From positions 372,001 to 436,000 of the forward strand of contig JACKCM010000003.1 of NCBI GenBank assembly GCA_020634035.1: 64,000 nucleotides of DNA, given 5' to 3'. The number at the start of each line of letters is the position of its first letter. The stretch's first letter is position 1. A model generated the notes under the pieces. It was not told the origin of the DNA. It saw only the letters and a list, made by a program, of their open reading frames with translations, and ran no database searches. This document shows, in pieces, positions 44,082 to 55,213 of this stretch. The position numbers and the translations under genes were made by a program. Source of the DNA: Candidatus Obscuribacterales bacterium (GTDB lineage Bacteria > Cyanobacteriota > Vampirovibrionia > Obscuribacterales > Obscuribacteraceae).

Positions 44082-47000
44082 TTATTGAGCAAAGAGATTG
44101 AGTTGCCTGGGCGAACCAGAATCATCGTCACCGCCGATGATGCAAAGCTCTCCGTGCCTGGCGAAATAAATGGCAGGAAGATACTCGATTCCGGTCAGGG
44201 TCTTTAAATCCCTGACATAGGTCATAAGCTGCCTGCGGTGTCGATTGAGGTGCTTCTCCAGATCGGAGCGTGCGAAATCATCGGTTTTGAAATCGATGAT
44301 ATACCAGCGTTGATTCTCATCCTGCAAAATCAAGTCCGGCCTGCGCGAGAGAATATCGTCTTCGGCTCCGCAAATCAGATAAGGATATTCTTCTAAACGT
44401 CGACGGGCCATTACCATCATGGTGTGCAGGCGACTTTCGAAAAAGAGCTTCATGAGCTTCTCGCCTTCCGCCTTCAAAAGAGCACGCTTTTGTGGATGAG
44501 AGACCATTACACCAAGTTCGAAAGCGACACTCTCGAATAGATCGTCGGCGGGAAAATCGATAAGTGATGGAGCCACCGCCTCCATCAGTTTATGAAAATA
44601 GGTACCTATTAAATTAGCCGGAAGGGCCTCTTCGCTGTGCTTTGACGGTGTCACCCGAGAAGCTGTGTTAGACGGCTCGGGCAACTCTGCCGGGCTTGCC
44701 TCCAGGCGTTCCATTAACGGAAAGAGACTGGAGAGATCGCCGGTCAGTGCGAACTCTTCGCTTTGTCCACCCTCTTCTAAATCGCGCTCGATTACACTGG
44801 TGGGAAGTTCTTGCGGCGGTTGATAAAAGCGGCTGACAAAACGAAGCTCTCCATCGCTGCCTCTGAGAATATTCTCCCTGGGTTCCTCTGAAGCTTCAAG
44901 CGGATCATAGTCGATGGAATCCAAGATCCAGTTACGGAAAGTCTCCTTCTTTCTATCTTCCTGCTCTATGAAGATACCCAGATAATCCCGGGCACGGGTC
45001 ATGGCCACATAAAGCAGACGTCGTCTTTCGGCAAGCTCCATCTGAGAATCGAGCTTCTGGGCATAGCTGTACCAGGCAGGCTTGTCCTCTTTATCGTCTC
45101 TATTGATGTTGAGCGCGATACCATAAGTAGGATGAAAAATCAGACGCCCACCGGGTCGCACCAGAGAACTGCCCAGGGCTGGCAATGCCACCGCCGCAAA
45201 TTCCAGACCTTTTGAAGCATGGATGGTCATGATCTTGACCGAGTCGCTGGTGCCCACAGGAGCATCCGACTGTTTTATCTCGAACTCTCTCATCTGGCTC
45301 AATAAACGGGCGAACTCACCGGCGCTGAGATGCTCATGCTCTCTGGCGATGCTCAAGAGCTTAAATAAATTGCGTGCTTTCTGCACACCACCTGGCCCCG
45401 AAAGCAGTACCAGTTCATAATTGGTTTTGACTATAATGCGGCGAATCAGCTCGCTCAATGAGAGATCGGCCATATCTTTGAAGAAACCGCGCAGAAGAAC
45501 GGCTGCTCTTCTGAGGCTTTCATACCCCTGCTGCCCGGACAAAGAAAATTCGTTTTCGTTCAAAGCCTGCCACAATGTGCCGCGGCGGCCGGCGCCGACC
45601 TCGTGGATGATGTCGTCCGAAACGGCAAAGAGAGGGGAGCGCAGCACCCCGAAAAGAGAATGACAGTCCCTGCGATTATTTAAAAATGCAAGCAGATTCT
45701 CTATGTCGATTATCTCCTGACGGCTCAGGAAGCCTCTTCCGGCAAAAATGCTATAGGGAATGCCCCGCAAACCCAGGCCATACTCAACATCGGCAAAATC
45801 ACTATTTTTCGATACAAGAATGGCGAAGTCCCCAAAGCCCAGCGAGCGCTCTATCTCGCCATCGGCTTTTACAACAGGAGCCTTCGAATCGATCATAGAG
45901 AGGATCCAGTCTGCCACCGCCAGCGATTCTATTCGCTTCTTCGCTTCACGGTCTAGAGGTTCTGCTTGCTCGTCAGAAGAAGGATAAACAACCAGCTCTA
46001 CATTGTCATGACTGCGTTCGGCTGCCGGCTTTCGAGTGGCGTTGAGAGGCTCGAAAACAGCCCGGTAGGCACCGCCTCCTTTTAGTATCCGCTCAAAAAC
46101 ATGATTGACGAAAGCGACCACCTCTGGATGACTGCGAAAAGAGACAGTCAGCTTTGTGGCCAGACGCTCCCCTTCAAGAAAAGCGGTTCTTTCCGAATGA
46201 CCGTCTGCTTTCATTAAAGAACGCCAGTGATTGAAAGTGGATACATCAGCCCCCTGAAACTTATAGATGGACTGTTTATCATCACCGATTAGAAACAGTC
46301 TTGTTTTGGCGCCGGCAAGCAAACTGACCAGCTCCGCCTGCAGGCTATTGGTGTCTTGAAATTCATCCACCAGAATAGCGTAGAGCCGCTCTTGAAAGTG
46401 CCGGCGAGCGCTAGAAGAGGCCTCATCCTCGCCTCTCAAAAGCAAAAGTGTACGCTCGATCAAATCGTTATAGTCGAGCACCAGATTGATACGCTTACGC
46501 TCTTCATAGAAGGCGGACGAGCGCTCGAACAACCCGATCAGATAACGACAGTAGCGAAAGGTCTCTATCTCATCGGAGCCTATTTCAGCCGGCAACTCAG
46601 CCACCGCATCCGATGCCAGGGTACGGATTTTCTTCATCCGAGCCTTCATCGCTTTTGCAGACTCTTTATTGCCGCCGACTCGTAAATTTATGATCTCGCC
46701 CAGAGAAGCAAGCGTTCTCCAGGCATCGGCGCACTGTTTCGCAAATTTATCCGGGTCCGATTCGATTGAAAAATCAGCCAGAGACTGACAGAGCGCTAGC
46801 ACATCGAGCCTCTGGGTCTCCAGCTTGCCGTCGGCACTCTCTTCGGCAAGATAATCCAGGCTCTGCCGCCAACTTTCGTCAGCAAGAAGCTCTTGAATCA
46901 GATCGCATTGCACCTCTGCCCGAATACGATTCATATGGGCAAGCAGCGCCTCGTCATCAAGGGCGGTCATGAACTTATATGATTCTTGAAATTGAATCCC

Positions 47001-47549
47001 GGCCTTGAGGTTGGCCACGCACCAGCGTCTGACCTCATCAATATTCATTTCGACCAGTAGAATGGCCTCTTCGCTGCCTTCCTCCACCGCCTGGCTGAAA
47101 GCCCTGGTGACGCTTTCGTCTATGAGTTCGGTCTGGGTGACTTCATCAACAACCTCGAACTGCGGATCTATCGAAGCCTCTGCCGGAAAAGCCTTTAGAA
47201 TCGACTCGCAAAGAGAATGAATCGTGCCTATTTTAGCGGTATCGATATCGGCAAGACATTTCTGCCACCGGTCGCTATTCTTTGGCTCGCTATCGGCAAG
47301 CTCTTTGAACTTGAGCTTGAGGCGGTTTCGCATCTCTCCGGCCGCCTTTCTTGTAAAGGTGACTGCCACGATCATGTCGACACTGACTTCAGGATAGGTG
47401 CGCAGAAGCTCGACATAGCGCTCTACCAGGACATGGGTCTTGCCGGAACCGGCACCGGCAGCCACCAGGACGTTCTTCTGGACATTGACCACAGCTACTT
47501 TCTGTTGGTCCGTCAAGGTGGACTTTGAAGTGTTTGTGTTTGTGCTCAT
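44082..47549 (-). CDS. addA: AddA-type helicase-nuclease
   Basis: 1155 residues. UvrD/Rep-type SF1A helicase: Walker A VAAGAGSGKTHVL near residue 35, VDEFQDTN (Walker B), GDDKQSIYKFQGAD, VSFRSHPEVV, MTIHASKGLEF, YVAMTRARD. The C-terminus has a PD-(D/E)xK nuclease (SRRPDLILQ, then IIDFKTDD). With AddB it resects double-strand breaks to load RecA. It lies 11 bases after addB; recA is only 5 kb away. Confidence 0.93.
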   Translation of the reverse strand: MSTNTNTSKSTLTDQQKVAVVNVQKNVLVAAGAGSGKTHVLVERYVELLRTYPEVSVDMIVAVTFTRKAAGEMRNRLKLKFKELADSEPKNSDRWQKCLADIDTAKIGTIHSLCESILKAFPAEASIDPQFEVVDEVTQTELIDESVTRAFSQAVEEGSEEAILLVEMNIDEVRRWCVANLKAGIQFQESYKFMTALDDEALLAHMNRIRAEVQCDLIQELLADESWRQSLDYLAEESADGKLETQRLDVLALCQSLADFSIESDPDKFAKQCADAWRTLASLGEIINLRVGGNKESAKAMKARMKKIRTLASDAVAELPAEIGSDEIETFRYCRYLIGLFERSSAFYEERKRINLVLDYNDLIERTLLLLRGEDEASSSARRHFQERLYAILVDEFQDTNSLQAELVSLLAGAKTRLFLIGDDKQSIYKFQGADVSTFNHWRSLMKADGHSERTAFLEGERLATKLTVSFRSHPEVVAFVNHVFERILKGGGAYRAVFEPLNATRKPAAERSHDNVELVVYPSSDEQAEPLDREAKKRIESLAVADWILSMIDSKAPVVKADGEIERSLGFGDFAILVSKNSDFADVEYGLGLRGIPYSIFAGRGFLSRQEIIDIENLLAFLNNRRDCHSLFGVLRSPLFAVSDDIIHEVGAGRRGTLWQALNENEFSLSGQQGYESLRRAAVLLRGFFKDMADLSLSELIRRIIVKTNYELVLLSGPGGVQKARNLFKLLSIAREHEHLSAGEFARLLSQMREFEIKQSDAPVGTSDSVKIMTIHASKGLEFAAVALPALGSSLVRPGGRLIFHPTYGIALNINRDDKEDKPAWYSYAQKLDSQMELAERRRLLYVAMTRARDYLGIFIEQEDRKKETFRNWILDSIDYDPLEASEEPRENILRGSDGELRFVSRFYQPPQELPTSVIERDLEEGGQSEEFALTGDLSSLFPLMERLEASPAELPEPSNTASRVTPSKHSEEALPANLIGTYFHKLMEAVAPSLIDFPADDLFESVAFELGVMVSHPQKRALLKAEGEKLMKLFFESRLHTMMVMARRRLEEYPYLICGAEDDILSRRPDLILQDENQRWYIIDFKTDDFARSDLEKHLNRHRRQLMTYVRDLKTLTGIEYLPAIYFARHGELCIIGGDDDSGSPRQLNLFAQ

Positions 47550-47560
47550 AATTCAGCCAC

Positions 47561-50500
47561 TCACCCCTTGTTCACTTCACTGATCCGGCAGACCAGACTG
47601 TGGCGACAGCTATCACAAACACTGGAGCCATTAGGGGCAACAGAGAAATCTCCTCTTTTTATAGAACGAACAAAATCAATAGCATGACCACGGACAGCCT
47701 CTTCGACAGCGATTCTTTTGTCGGAGTCGCCGAAATCCACTCGCCCTATGGATTTGCCCGAAGAGATACTGAGATAGACTCCTTCCAGCGGTTGGGCTCC
47801 CATTAGTACACACTCTTCGGCAGCAAGCATATAGATAGGCATCTGCAGATTTCTACCTGCCACCGCCTCTGCCGAAGAGATATAAGAAGAACCGGCTTTA
47901 TAGTCCACCACCCTGAGCCGGGGTCTGGAACCAGATTTAAATTCTGAGCCCTGTTCGATATCGATGCGATCGATGAAACCTCTTATCGCAACTTTCGTGT
48001 CACCGTCGGCGATGACAAGCGCAGGAGCCTGTGAGCCAGACTCTGTAGCTATTCCAAAAGGCGCTTCCACTCTATAGGGCACGAACTTGATTTTCGCCTT
48101 GCTCTCTCTCTCCAGCTCATGCTCAAGAAATCTATTGAGCCTGAACTCCATCTCGATTTTGAGATAGTGCCAGAACTGATTGTCTTTGACCCGGCTCTCG
48201 CTCTCCAGCCAGGCCAAAGCTTCGTCCAAGGAGTCTTTGAAGAGAGCGCGACTGCGCTCGATATCAGCCATGATGCCATCTAATTTCGCGTCGATAATTC
48301 GCTGATAAAATAGCTCCAGCGCTTTGTGATAGGTCTGTCCCAGAAGCCGGGGCTCAATTTCTAGAGTCGGCTCCTCATGACGATCCAGTTTCATAACCTG
48401 ACCGACCCAGTATCGAAATGGACACTTGCCGTATTCATTTAAACGGGTAGCGCTCCAGTATTCAGGCATGTTCACAGAAAGCGTGCCCAGGGAAACCTGC
48501 TCGGTCAAGCAACCGTTATAATTCGATTCTGAAAGCCCCGAAAGACGAGCAATCAGCATGGCATGCTGGTCGGCGATTCCTTCGACAAGATCGACTATTT
48601 CAGGGTTGCGATACTCTCTCAGTCGATCGGCCTTGACCCCTAAAGCGGTGGCACCAACGGTAAAATCCTTGAGAGAAAACGGTCTGACGGCAGAATTGCG
48701 ATAAGGTGCCACCTCCTCTTTAGCGAGTTCCAGTCCACCTCCGGTGATGAAAAATGACGGCAAAATTTCGTCTCCGGCCATGTCCCACATCGGCAGAGTC
48801 AGTTCGACCTTTTCTACGGCACGCTTCAAAAGAGACTGGAATAGCCCATATTCGAAGGCCGGATGCAGCCTGGGATTATCGATATCTATCCCTTCATAAG
48901 AAGACCAGAGCCTGATTTCGTCGCTGCTGACAAAGCCCCTTGCTTTGGCTCGCCGGGGAAACTCTCCTTCTACCATACCGCCTAGATAGACCCGGGCGAA
49001 CTTACGGTTGGGAGCCAGATCAACAGAGCATATGGTCACCGGCTTCTTATATACACTGGTGCTGCGAAAGTTCGACTGCTCCATCACATGTTCGAGATGC
49101 TTGATGAATTCGGGATATTCCATACTGATACCGGATTCACCACCATTGAGGACGATATCCTCTTGAACCAGAGAGCCGAGACAGTTTCTAAACTCGGTCA
49201 GTGCCCGGTCTTCAAGCCACTCTTTGAACTGGTCACCATGATCGATATCCTCGGGCGGCTTCAAAAATCGATAGACGACATCTTCTGCCCAGGAGACAAA
49301 TTCGGTAAGCGGCACCATTCCCTCTGGAGGCGTGAGGGCATCGAAGAAGCTCTCTAGATCTTCGAGCACGGGCTTATCTAAATTGAGCGCCATCCATTGT
49401 TTGCGTGTGCCGATTAAATCGGCATCAAGCGAGAGATCGTCTACTTTGCCCAGGGCTTGATAAAGATGCGAACAGGCATCCTCTTTTATATGATCGTTCG
49501 AGAGCACCGCGATTACAGCGCCTCTGGAGAACTCATCGGCAAAAAGAGTAAGCAACTTGAAGAGAAACTGTACCACCGGAACAGAAGGCAGAGCGACAGC
49601 CTCGTCCACAAAATACGGCAGACCGGCATCATCGAAAGCAGCCTCGATGGCGCTGCGATACTTTCGCATATTCGGCACCACAAGCAAAATATCTTCCGGA
49701 GGAACAGCATCTTCGACAATCGATCTTTTGACGCTGCGGGCAACCTCTTCCATCTCGAGATATCGATCCACCGCCCGTATCGAAGAAACCGTTGCAGGAG
49801 TCGCCGCTGGTGCCTGGACCCAGCGCAAATTGGCATCTTTGAAGGTCGAAATCAGATCTTGAAACGAAGATTCTTTCCAGATGTATTCCTGGCGCTCGGC
49901 GGCGCTGTCGATATCTTTCAAATAGTCGAAACAGATGGTGAGATTCTCGCTGAATCGAGAGATTTCCCGGAGCACATCGAGCTGCAGTCTATTGAATCGG
50001 TCGAAGCCATCGACACCGACAAATCCGAAGAGCTTGTCACCGTCTCGTCTGGCGGCTAGATGTTCTCGGCAGGAAAAGGCCAGTCTGCGGCTGTCCAGAA
50101 AACCTATTTCATCCAGTTCGTGCCAATATCGTTTATAGATCCGAGCTAACTCGACATGCTTGGAGCTGCGCGATGCACTTTTGTTCAAGCGGCTCAAAAC
50201 ATCATCCGGGCTCAGACCGGCTCGCTGGAACTCATCTATAAGCTCAAGCACAGAACCATAGGTGCCTTTGAAATCTGCCAGAGGGGCAAGATTGACAAGC
50301 TCTCCTGCAGCTCGCAATTTGTTCATGGCCCGGGCGACAATCGCCGCCCTCACCGTATCTGGTATCAGCTTAAAAGTCGTTCCGGAACGCTTCAGAATCT
50401 GTCCGCAAAGGTTATAGAAGTTATCGACTTTGATACCAAGCAGTCCGCTGGCGCCGTTCTTGTTTTCTGCCATATGCTTGCGCAGCCGACTGTATATGCG

Positions 50501-50677
50501 CTCGTCGGCCAACTTTCGATAGCGACTGGAGGGCACTATCAAGTGCGAGGTAGTATTTCGCAATCCGCCTGACAAATTGGGATCAGGGCCCGGAGTGGCT
50601 GAATCCACCAGCTCAGAGAGAAGCAAGTCGGTCTTGCCCGAGCGATACGGTCCTATCAGTATATTGACATCAGGCAA
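47561..50677 (-). CDS. addB: AddB-type nuclease/helicase-like subunit
   Basis: 1038 residues from a TTG with AAAGGA nine bases upstream. Walker A-like IGPYRSGKTDLLL at residue 7, an inactive helicase-like body, and a C-terminal PD-(D/E)xK nuclease (RLRVVDYKAGSS). AddB iron-sulfur cysteines are present: one in YGKCPFRYWVG and three at the end in CDSCRHSLVC. It scans for Chi-like sites in known systems; here the recognition sequence is unknown. The pair forms a two-gene operon. Confidence 0.9.
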   Translation of the reverse strand: MPDVNILIGPYRSGKTDLLLSELVDSATPGPDPNLSGGLRNTTSHLIVPSSRYRKLADERIYSRLRKHMAENKNGASGLLGIKVDNFYNLCGQILKRSGTTFKLIPDTVRAAIVARAMNKLRAAGELVNLAPLADFKGTYGSVLELIDEFQRAGLSPDDVLSRLNKSASRSSKHVELARIYKRYWHELDEIGFLDSRRLAFSCREHLAARRDGDKLFGFVGVDGFDRFNRLQLDVLREISRFSENLTICFDYLKDIDSAAERQEYIWKESSFQDLISTFKDANLRWVQAPAATPATVSSIRAVDRYLEMEEVARSVKRSIVEDAVPPEDILLVVPNMRKYRSAIEAAFDDAGLPYFVDEAVALPSVPVVQFLFKLLTLFADEFSRGAVIAVLSNDHIKEDACSHLYQALGKVDDLSLDADLIGTRKQWMALNLDKPVLEDLESFFDALTPPEGMVPLTEFVSWAEDVVYRFLKPPEDIDHGDQFKEWLEDRALTEFRNCLGSLVQEDIVLNGGESGISMEYPEFIKHLEHVMEQSNFRSTSVYKKPVTICSVDLAPNRKFARVYLGGMVEGEFPRRAKARGFVSSDEIRLWSSYEGIDIDNPRLHPAFEYGLFQSLLKRAVEKVELTLPMWDMAGDEILPSFFITGGGLELAKEEVAPYRNSAVRPFSLKDFTVGATALGVKADRLREYRNPEIVDLVEGIADQHAMLIARLSGLSESNYNGCLTEQVSLGTLSVNMPEYWSATRLNEYGKCPFRYWVGQVMKLDRHEEPTLEIEPRLLGQTYHKALELFYQRIIDAKLDGIMADIERSRALFKDSLDEALAWLESESRVKDNQFWHYLKIEMEFRLNRFLEHELERESKAKIKFVPYRVEAPFGIATESGSQAPALVIADGDTKVAIRGFIDRIDIEQGSEFKSGSRPRLRVVDYKAGSSYISSAEAVAGRNLQMPIYMLAAEECVLMGAQPLEGVYLSISSGKSIGRVDFGDSDKRIAVEEAVRGHAIDFVRSIKRGDFSVAPNGSSVCDSCRHSLVCRISEVNKG

Positions 50678-50782
50678 GGGAAAAAATCCTTTGTACGGAT
50701 GTGCGAGAAACGCGAAAATCGAGAAAAAAAATTATAGCCGCCTGGAAAGCAGCTTGCCTTATATATAGATAGAAGAAAAATT

Positions 50783-50856
50783 CGTGCCCGTTGAGATTCG
50801 AACTCAAGACCTTCGGCTTCGGAGACCGACACTCTATCCAGCTGAGCTACGGGCAC
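50783..50856 (-). tRNA. tRNA-Arg(CCG)
   Basis: The minus strand folds as a cloverleaf: acceptor stem GTGCCCG/CGGGCAC, D-arm GCTCAGCTGGATAGAG, anticodon stem TCGGT/GCCGA with loop CTCCGAA, T-arm TTGAGTTCGAATCTCAA. Anticodon CCG reads CGG. CCA is not encoded (unlike the tRNA-Gly in this window). Confidence 0.93.
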
Positions 50857-50930
50857 AGACAGATTCAAAGCTTCCCATGCAGAGAAGACAATCATTATAT
50901 ATCAATATCTAAGCGGTTCTTTTCGGCTGC

Positions 50931-51659
50931 TCAGCTACTGGGGTGGCTGACCAGATCCTCCAGAGCAGCTATATCGTGGATTGTGACTCTTTTAGACTCT
51001 ATATCTATCCAGTTGCTGGAGCGAAATTTATTTAGTATCTGCGTAACAGTCACCCGAGAAGAGCCGACCAGATCGGCAATCTCCTGGTGGGTCAGCGGAA
51101 ACTCTACTTTGATACCGCTGGGAGTCACCTTGCCGTGACTCTCGGCCAGGGTTATCAACAGCCTGGCTACCCGACTGGGTACTTGACGGAAAACAAGGTC
51201 TTCGATTCTGGCCTGGGCCTGTTTCAAGCGGCCGCCTAAAATTTGAAGGAGCCGGAGCCCGAATTCGGGATTCTCACGAATCAGGTTCTGGAAAGCTTCT
51301 CTGTCGATATGATAAATACGCGACTCTTCAAGGGTCTCGGCATAGCTGTCATGCTCTCCCGATTCCCAGGCCGCCTCTCCGATAAGCTCGCCAGGACCTA
51401 ATAAAGCCAGTATGACGGTCTTGCCTTCGGGAGAAAGACGGGTAACCCTGACTCTACCTTTCTCGATGAAATAGATAGCTTCGCAGGGATCGCCAGGTGA
51501 GAAGAGAACGTTGTGCTTGGGCAGCTCCATCTCTTCGAGGATGCCCAGCAATCTTCCCAGCTCTACAGCGCTAAAAGATTCAAAGATTTCACTCTGCCTC
51601 AAGGAAAACAGCTTCTGAGCCGTCTTTATTTCACCTTCCGGGCGGCGGATTCGATTCAT
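50931..51659 (-). CDS. Crp/Fnr-family transcription regulator
   Basis: About 242 residues from the ATG at 51659; the frame is open to 51674. A cyclic-nucleotide-binding-like beta-roll covers about residues 25-140 (GDPCEAIYFIEKGRVRVT, GPGELIGEAA), then the dimer helix and a winged HTH (LTHQEIADLVGSSRVTVTQIL) closely similar to cyanobacterial NtcA. The roll lacks the usual cAMP-binding RxS motif (it reads ESGEHDSYAE), so another ligand, such as 2-oxoglutarate, is possible. No Fe-S cysteines at the N-terminus, so it is not FNR. Confidence 0.9.
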   Translation of the reverse strand: MNRIRRPEGEIKTAQKLFSLRQSEIFESFSAVELGRLLGILEEMELPKHNVLFSPGDPCEAIYFIEKGRVRVTRLSPEGKTVILALLGPGELIGEAAWESGEHDSYAETLEESRIYHIDREAFQNLIRENPEFGLRLLQILGGRLKQAQARIEDLVFRQVPSRVARLLITLAESHGKVTPSGIKVEFPLTHQEIADLVGSSRVTVTQILNKFRSSNWIDIESKRVTIHDIAALEDLVSHPSS

Positions 51660-51703
51660 GGATACTGGCACCAAAATTATTTAATGTATTGGGACGAATT
51701 TGA

Positions 51704-51934
51704 TTGAACTCTGGCGAGCAAAAAGACGTTAACCAGATATATGTACCGGCAAAAGAAATTTTGTTAGGTAACAACCTTATACCCTTGCCCGAAGCTTTAA
51801 AACCAAAACCCGAACACGCGATCTCATACGGAGGAGAAGACTTTTCGGAAATTCTTACCGGTTTCCAGCGAAAGCCTTTTTGCCCGGAGATATGCAATAG
51901 ATGTAGATCAGGCACTAACACTACTTTTATCTAG
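51704..51934 (+). CDS. Possible small Cys-containing protein
   Basis: A 76-codon frame from a TTG at 51704, divergent from the Crp gene. Codon use looks fair, and the C-terminal part has C-x3-C-x2-C (CPEICNRC) in a basic context, which could bind metal. There is no ATG and no clear ribosome site, so it may not be a gene. If not, the 446 bases from 51660 to 52105 hold only the recA/crp upstream regions; I see no clear SOS box there. Confidence 0.3.
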   Translation: MNSGEQKDVNQIYVPAKEILLGNNLIPLPEALKPKPEHAISYGGEDFSEILTGFQRKPFCPEICNRCRSGTNTTFI

Positions 51935-52105
51935 ATCCCGATTTTTAAAAGCTATAATCTCTATCGTGATCAAGACCGAAAGACACGCTATACAAAGCAT
52001 ATACGGGATTTATCTGTATTGAGACCGCCTGAGACCGAATACCCGCTTTACTGCCCGGGTTAGATTTGGTTTGGCATAGTGCAAATCTCGACAAGGAGAA
52101 CGATA

Positions 52106-53197
<1,092 letters not shown>

Positions 53198-53203
53198 AAG
53201 TCC

Positions 53204-54805
53204 GTGGCTGAAAAGGCTAAGAAAGAAAAAGAAAGCAAGTTCAAGCTCCTCCTGAATGGGTTTAAGCTCAGCCCGGGGGAGCTTGCTCTAGCAGCAGGCG
53301 GTGGGGGGCTGCTTGGTCTTTCGGCACCGGGCAATCCTTTTTGGATACTTGCCTGGGTGGGCCTGATTCCACTTTTGCTGCAAATTGCAGGCGGAAAAGG
53401 GCGACGCAAGACTTTTCTGCTCGGACTTATTTTCGGAACCTGCTACAACCTGACCGCTTTGAACTGGTACCTGGGGCTTTATCCTCTCGATTGGCTCGGC
53501 TTCAACTGGTGGCAGGGATGGTTACTGGCAGGTTCGGCCCTGACCATAGTCTCTTTTCACCAGGGACTCCTGATTGGCTTGCTGTCTCTGATTCTATATA
53601 TGGTGCCTCTTACCGGCGGGTTTCTTCCTCGAAAAGTCTCCGGAAAATGGCATCTGCCCGCGCTGATTTTTATTCCTATCTTCTGGGTGCTTTTCATGAA
53701 CAAGATAGGCAATGCGCCGGGTGCTCTGGGAGTCCCCTGGAGCATGCTCGAATACAGCCAGTATCGCCAGACACAGTTGATTCAGTGCGCCTCTATCATA
53801 GGTGGTATCGGAATAGGTGCCCTGATCGTCCTCGTCAATACAGCTCTTGCCGGTCTTTACGCCACCATAAAAGGAAAGTCCAAATTCAAGGCCCTGGCCG
53901 CGAAAAACAAAGGAGCAGCGATCAAAGATTTGCTGATCAGCCTGGTTCTGATGGCATCCATAGTGGCGCTTGGTCTCTTCGAATCGGCAAAAGTAGAAAC
54001 CGAGACGAAAGCAGACACAGACTTATATATGCTTCAGGGCAATATAAACATCGATATGCAAAAGACCAGCCGACGCTACAGCTTGACCGATCTGTTCGAG
54101 CATTATGACGAGCTTCTGAAAGGCGTAAAAGACGGCGTGCTGGTCTGGACAGAAAGCTCTGTGCCGATTTTTTTGAACGAACATAAACATGTCATAGAAG
54201 AGCTGCGCAATCTGGCCCGCGACCGAGAACTGGATATGGTGGTGGGTTCCATGCACCGCAAAATAAAAACAAGACCTTATAACTCTGCCTATGGTATTGG
54301 CGGCAATGGCACCATGGTTACCAATGTCTATCACAAAAGATATCTGGTCCCCTTTGGAGAATACGCTCCGGCGATCATCGACCTGTTTCCTCCTGTAGTG
54401 CGGAAGTTGACCAACACCCCTGCCGGCAGCGGATTTGCAGCGGGCACAGTTCCCCATGTTCTGGATCTGCCCCGGGGTAAAATCGCACCATTGATTTGCT
54501 TCGAATGTATATCGCCCGAGCTGGTCGTCTCGAGCACCCGCGCCGGTGGCGAATTGCTGGTCAATGTCTCTGACCTTGCCTGGTTCCACGAATCTTCGAT
54601 AGGCGAACAGATGATCGCCTTTTCTATTTTTCGTGCCATCGAGAACAGACGCTATCTGGCTTTTGCAGCCAATACAGGACCTTCCGCTGTCATAGATCCT
54701 CGCGGCAAAGTAACAGCGCGGTCGAAGATGAGCAAAGCCCTGGTTTTAAAAGGGCGGGTAAAATTCTTGAAGGATAGAACTATTTTCAGTCGCTGGTTTC
54801 AGTAG
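53204..54805 (+). CDS. lnt: Apolipoprotein N-acyltransferase
   Basis: 533 residues from a GTG six bases after recA. Several N-terminal membrane helices (about 30-240) and then a nitrilase-type domain: Glu in VWTESSVPIF, Lys in MHRKIKT or VYHKRYL, PFGEYAP, and nucleophile C432 in LICFECISPE. It transfers a third acyl chain to lipoproteins at the membrane, the final step of triacyl lipoprotein synthesis, consistent with lipobox proteins such as the one at 17281. Confidence 0.93.
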   Translation: MAEKAKKEKESKFKLLLNGFKLSPGELALAAGGGGLLGLSAPGNPFWILAWVGLIPLLLQIAGGKGRRKTFLLGLIFGTCYNLTALNWYLGLYPLDWLGFNWWQGWLLAGSALTIVSFHQGLLIGLLSLILYMVPLTGGFLPRKVSGKWHLPALIFIPIFWVLFMNKIGNAPGALGVPWSMLEYSQYRQTQLIQCASIIGGIGIGALIVLVNTALAGLYATIKGKSKFKALAAKNKGAAIKDLLISLVLMASIVALGLFESAKVETETKADTDLYMLQGNINIDMQKTSRRYSLTDLFEHYDELLKGVKDGVLVWTESSVPIFLNEHKHVIEELRNLARDRELDMVVGSMHRKIKTRPYNSAYGIGGNGTMVTNVYHKRYLVPFGEYAPAIIDLFPPVVRKLTNTPAGSGFAAGTVPHVLDLPRGKIAPLICFECISPELVVSSTRAGGELLVNVSDLAWFHESSIGEQMIAFSIFRAIENRRYLAFAANTGPSAVIDPRGKVTARSKMSKALVLKGRVKFLKDRTIFSRWFQ

Positions 54806-54813
54806 ACAGACAG

Positions 54814-55137
54814 TTACTTGCCTATTTTGACCGCCACTTTGACTTCTACTTCTACGGTCGAACCACTGACATTCTTGAGCCTGCCGAAAGCAACTTCGCC
54901 CCACTTGCCGGGAGTCGGGGTCATTCCTTCGCCTTCCTGGGCGATTTTTACGCTTTCGTCCCGAGAGTTCTTTTTGGCACAGGCACCAGCTAGCTGGATA
55001 GTAATGATGCGATGACCATCGGCAGTTTTCTTGTCGCCGACAATTTTACCTTTGCCGAACTCCGACCAATTCTGATTGGATTGACTGGTTCCCTGGCCCC
55101 ATTCAAGTAGCTGCACAGGTTTAGAACGCCGGATCAT
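54814..55137 (-). CDS. Small hypothetical protein
   Basis: 107 residues; GAGGAG six bases before the ATG is one of the best ribosome sites here, so it is likely expressed. The protein is beta-rich (GHRIITIQLAGACAKK; GSTVEVEVKVAVKIGK), polar, with no signal peptide. I do not recognise a family. Convergent with lnt (8 bases). Confidence 0.7.
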   Translation of the reverse strand: MIRRSKPVQLLEWGQGTSQSNQNWSEFGKGKIVGDKKTADGHRIITIQLAGACAKKNSRDESVKIAQEGEGMTPTPGKWGEVAFGRLKNVSGSTVEVEVKVAVKIGK

Positions 55138-55213
55138 TGATTTCTCCTCGAAGATAATCAGAACTCTCTCTATTTACTGTCTGAAAAGTTAGCACAAATA
55201 AGCGCCGCAAACG

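Noticed and set aside
51935..52105. SOS (LexA) box upstream of recA
   Set aside because: I found neither a GAAC-N4-GTTC nor a CTG-N10-CAG type site there that was convincing.
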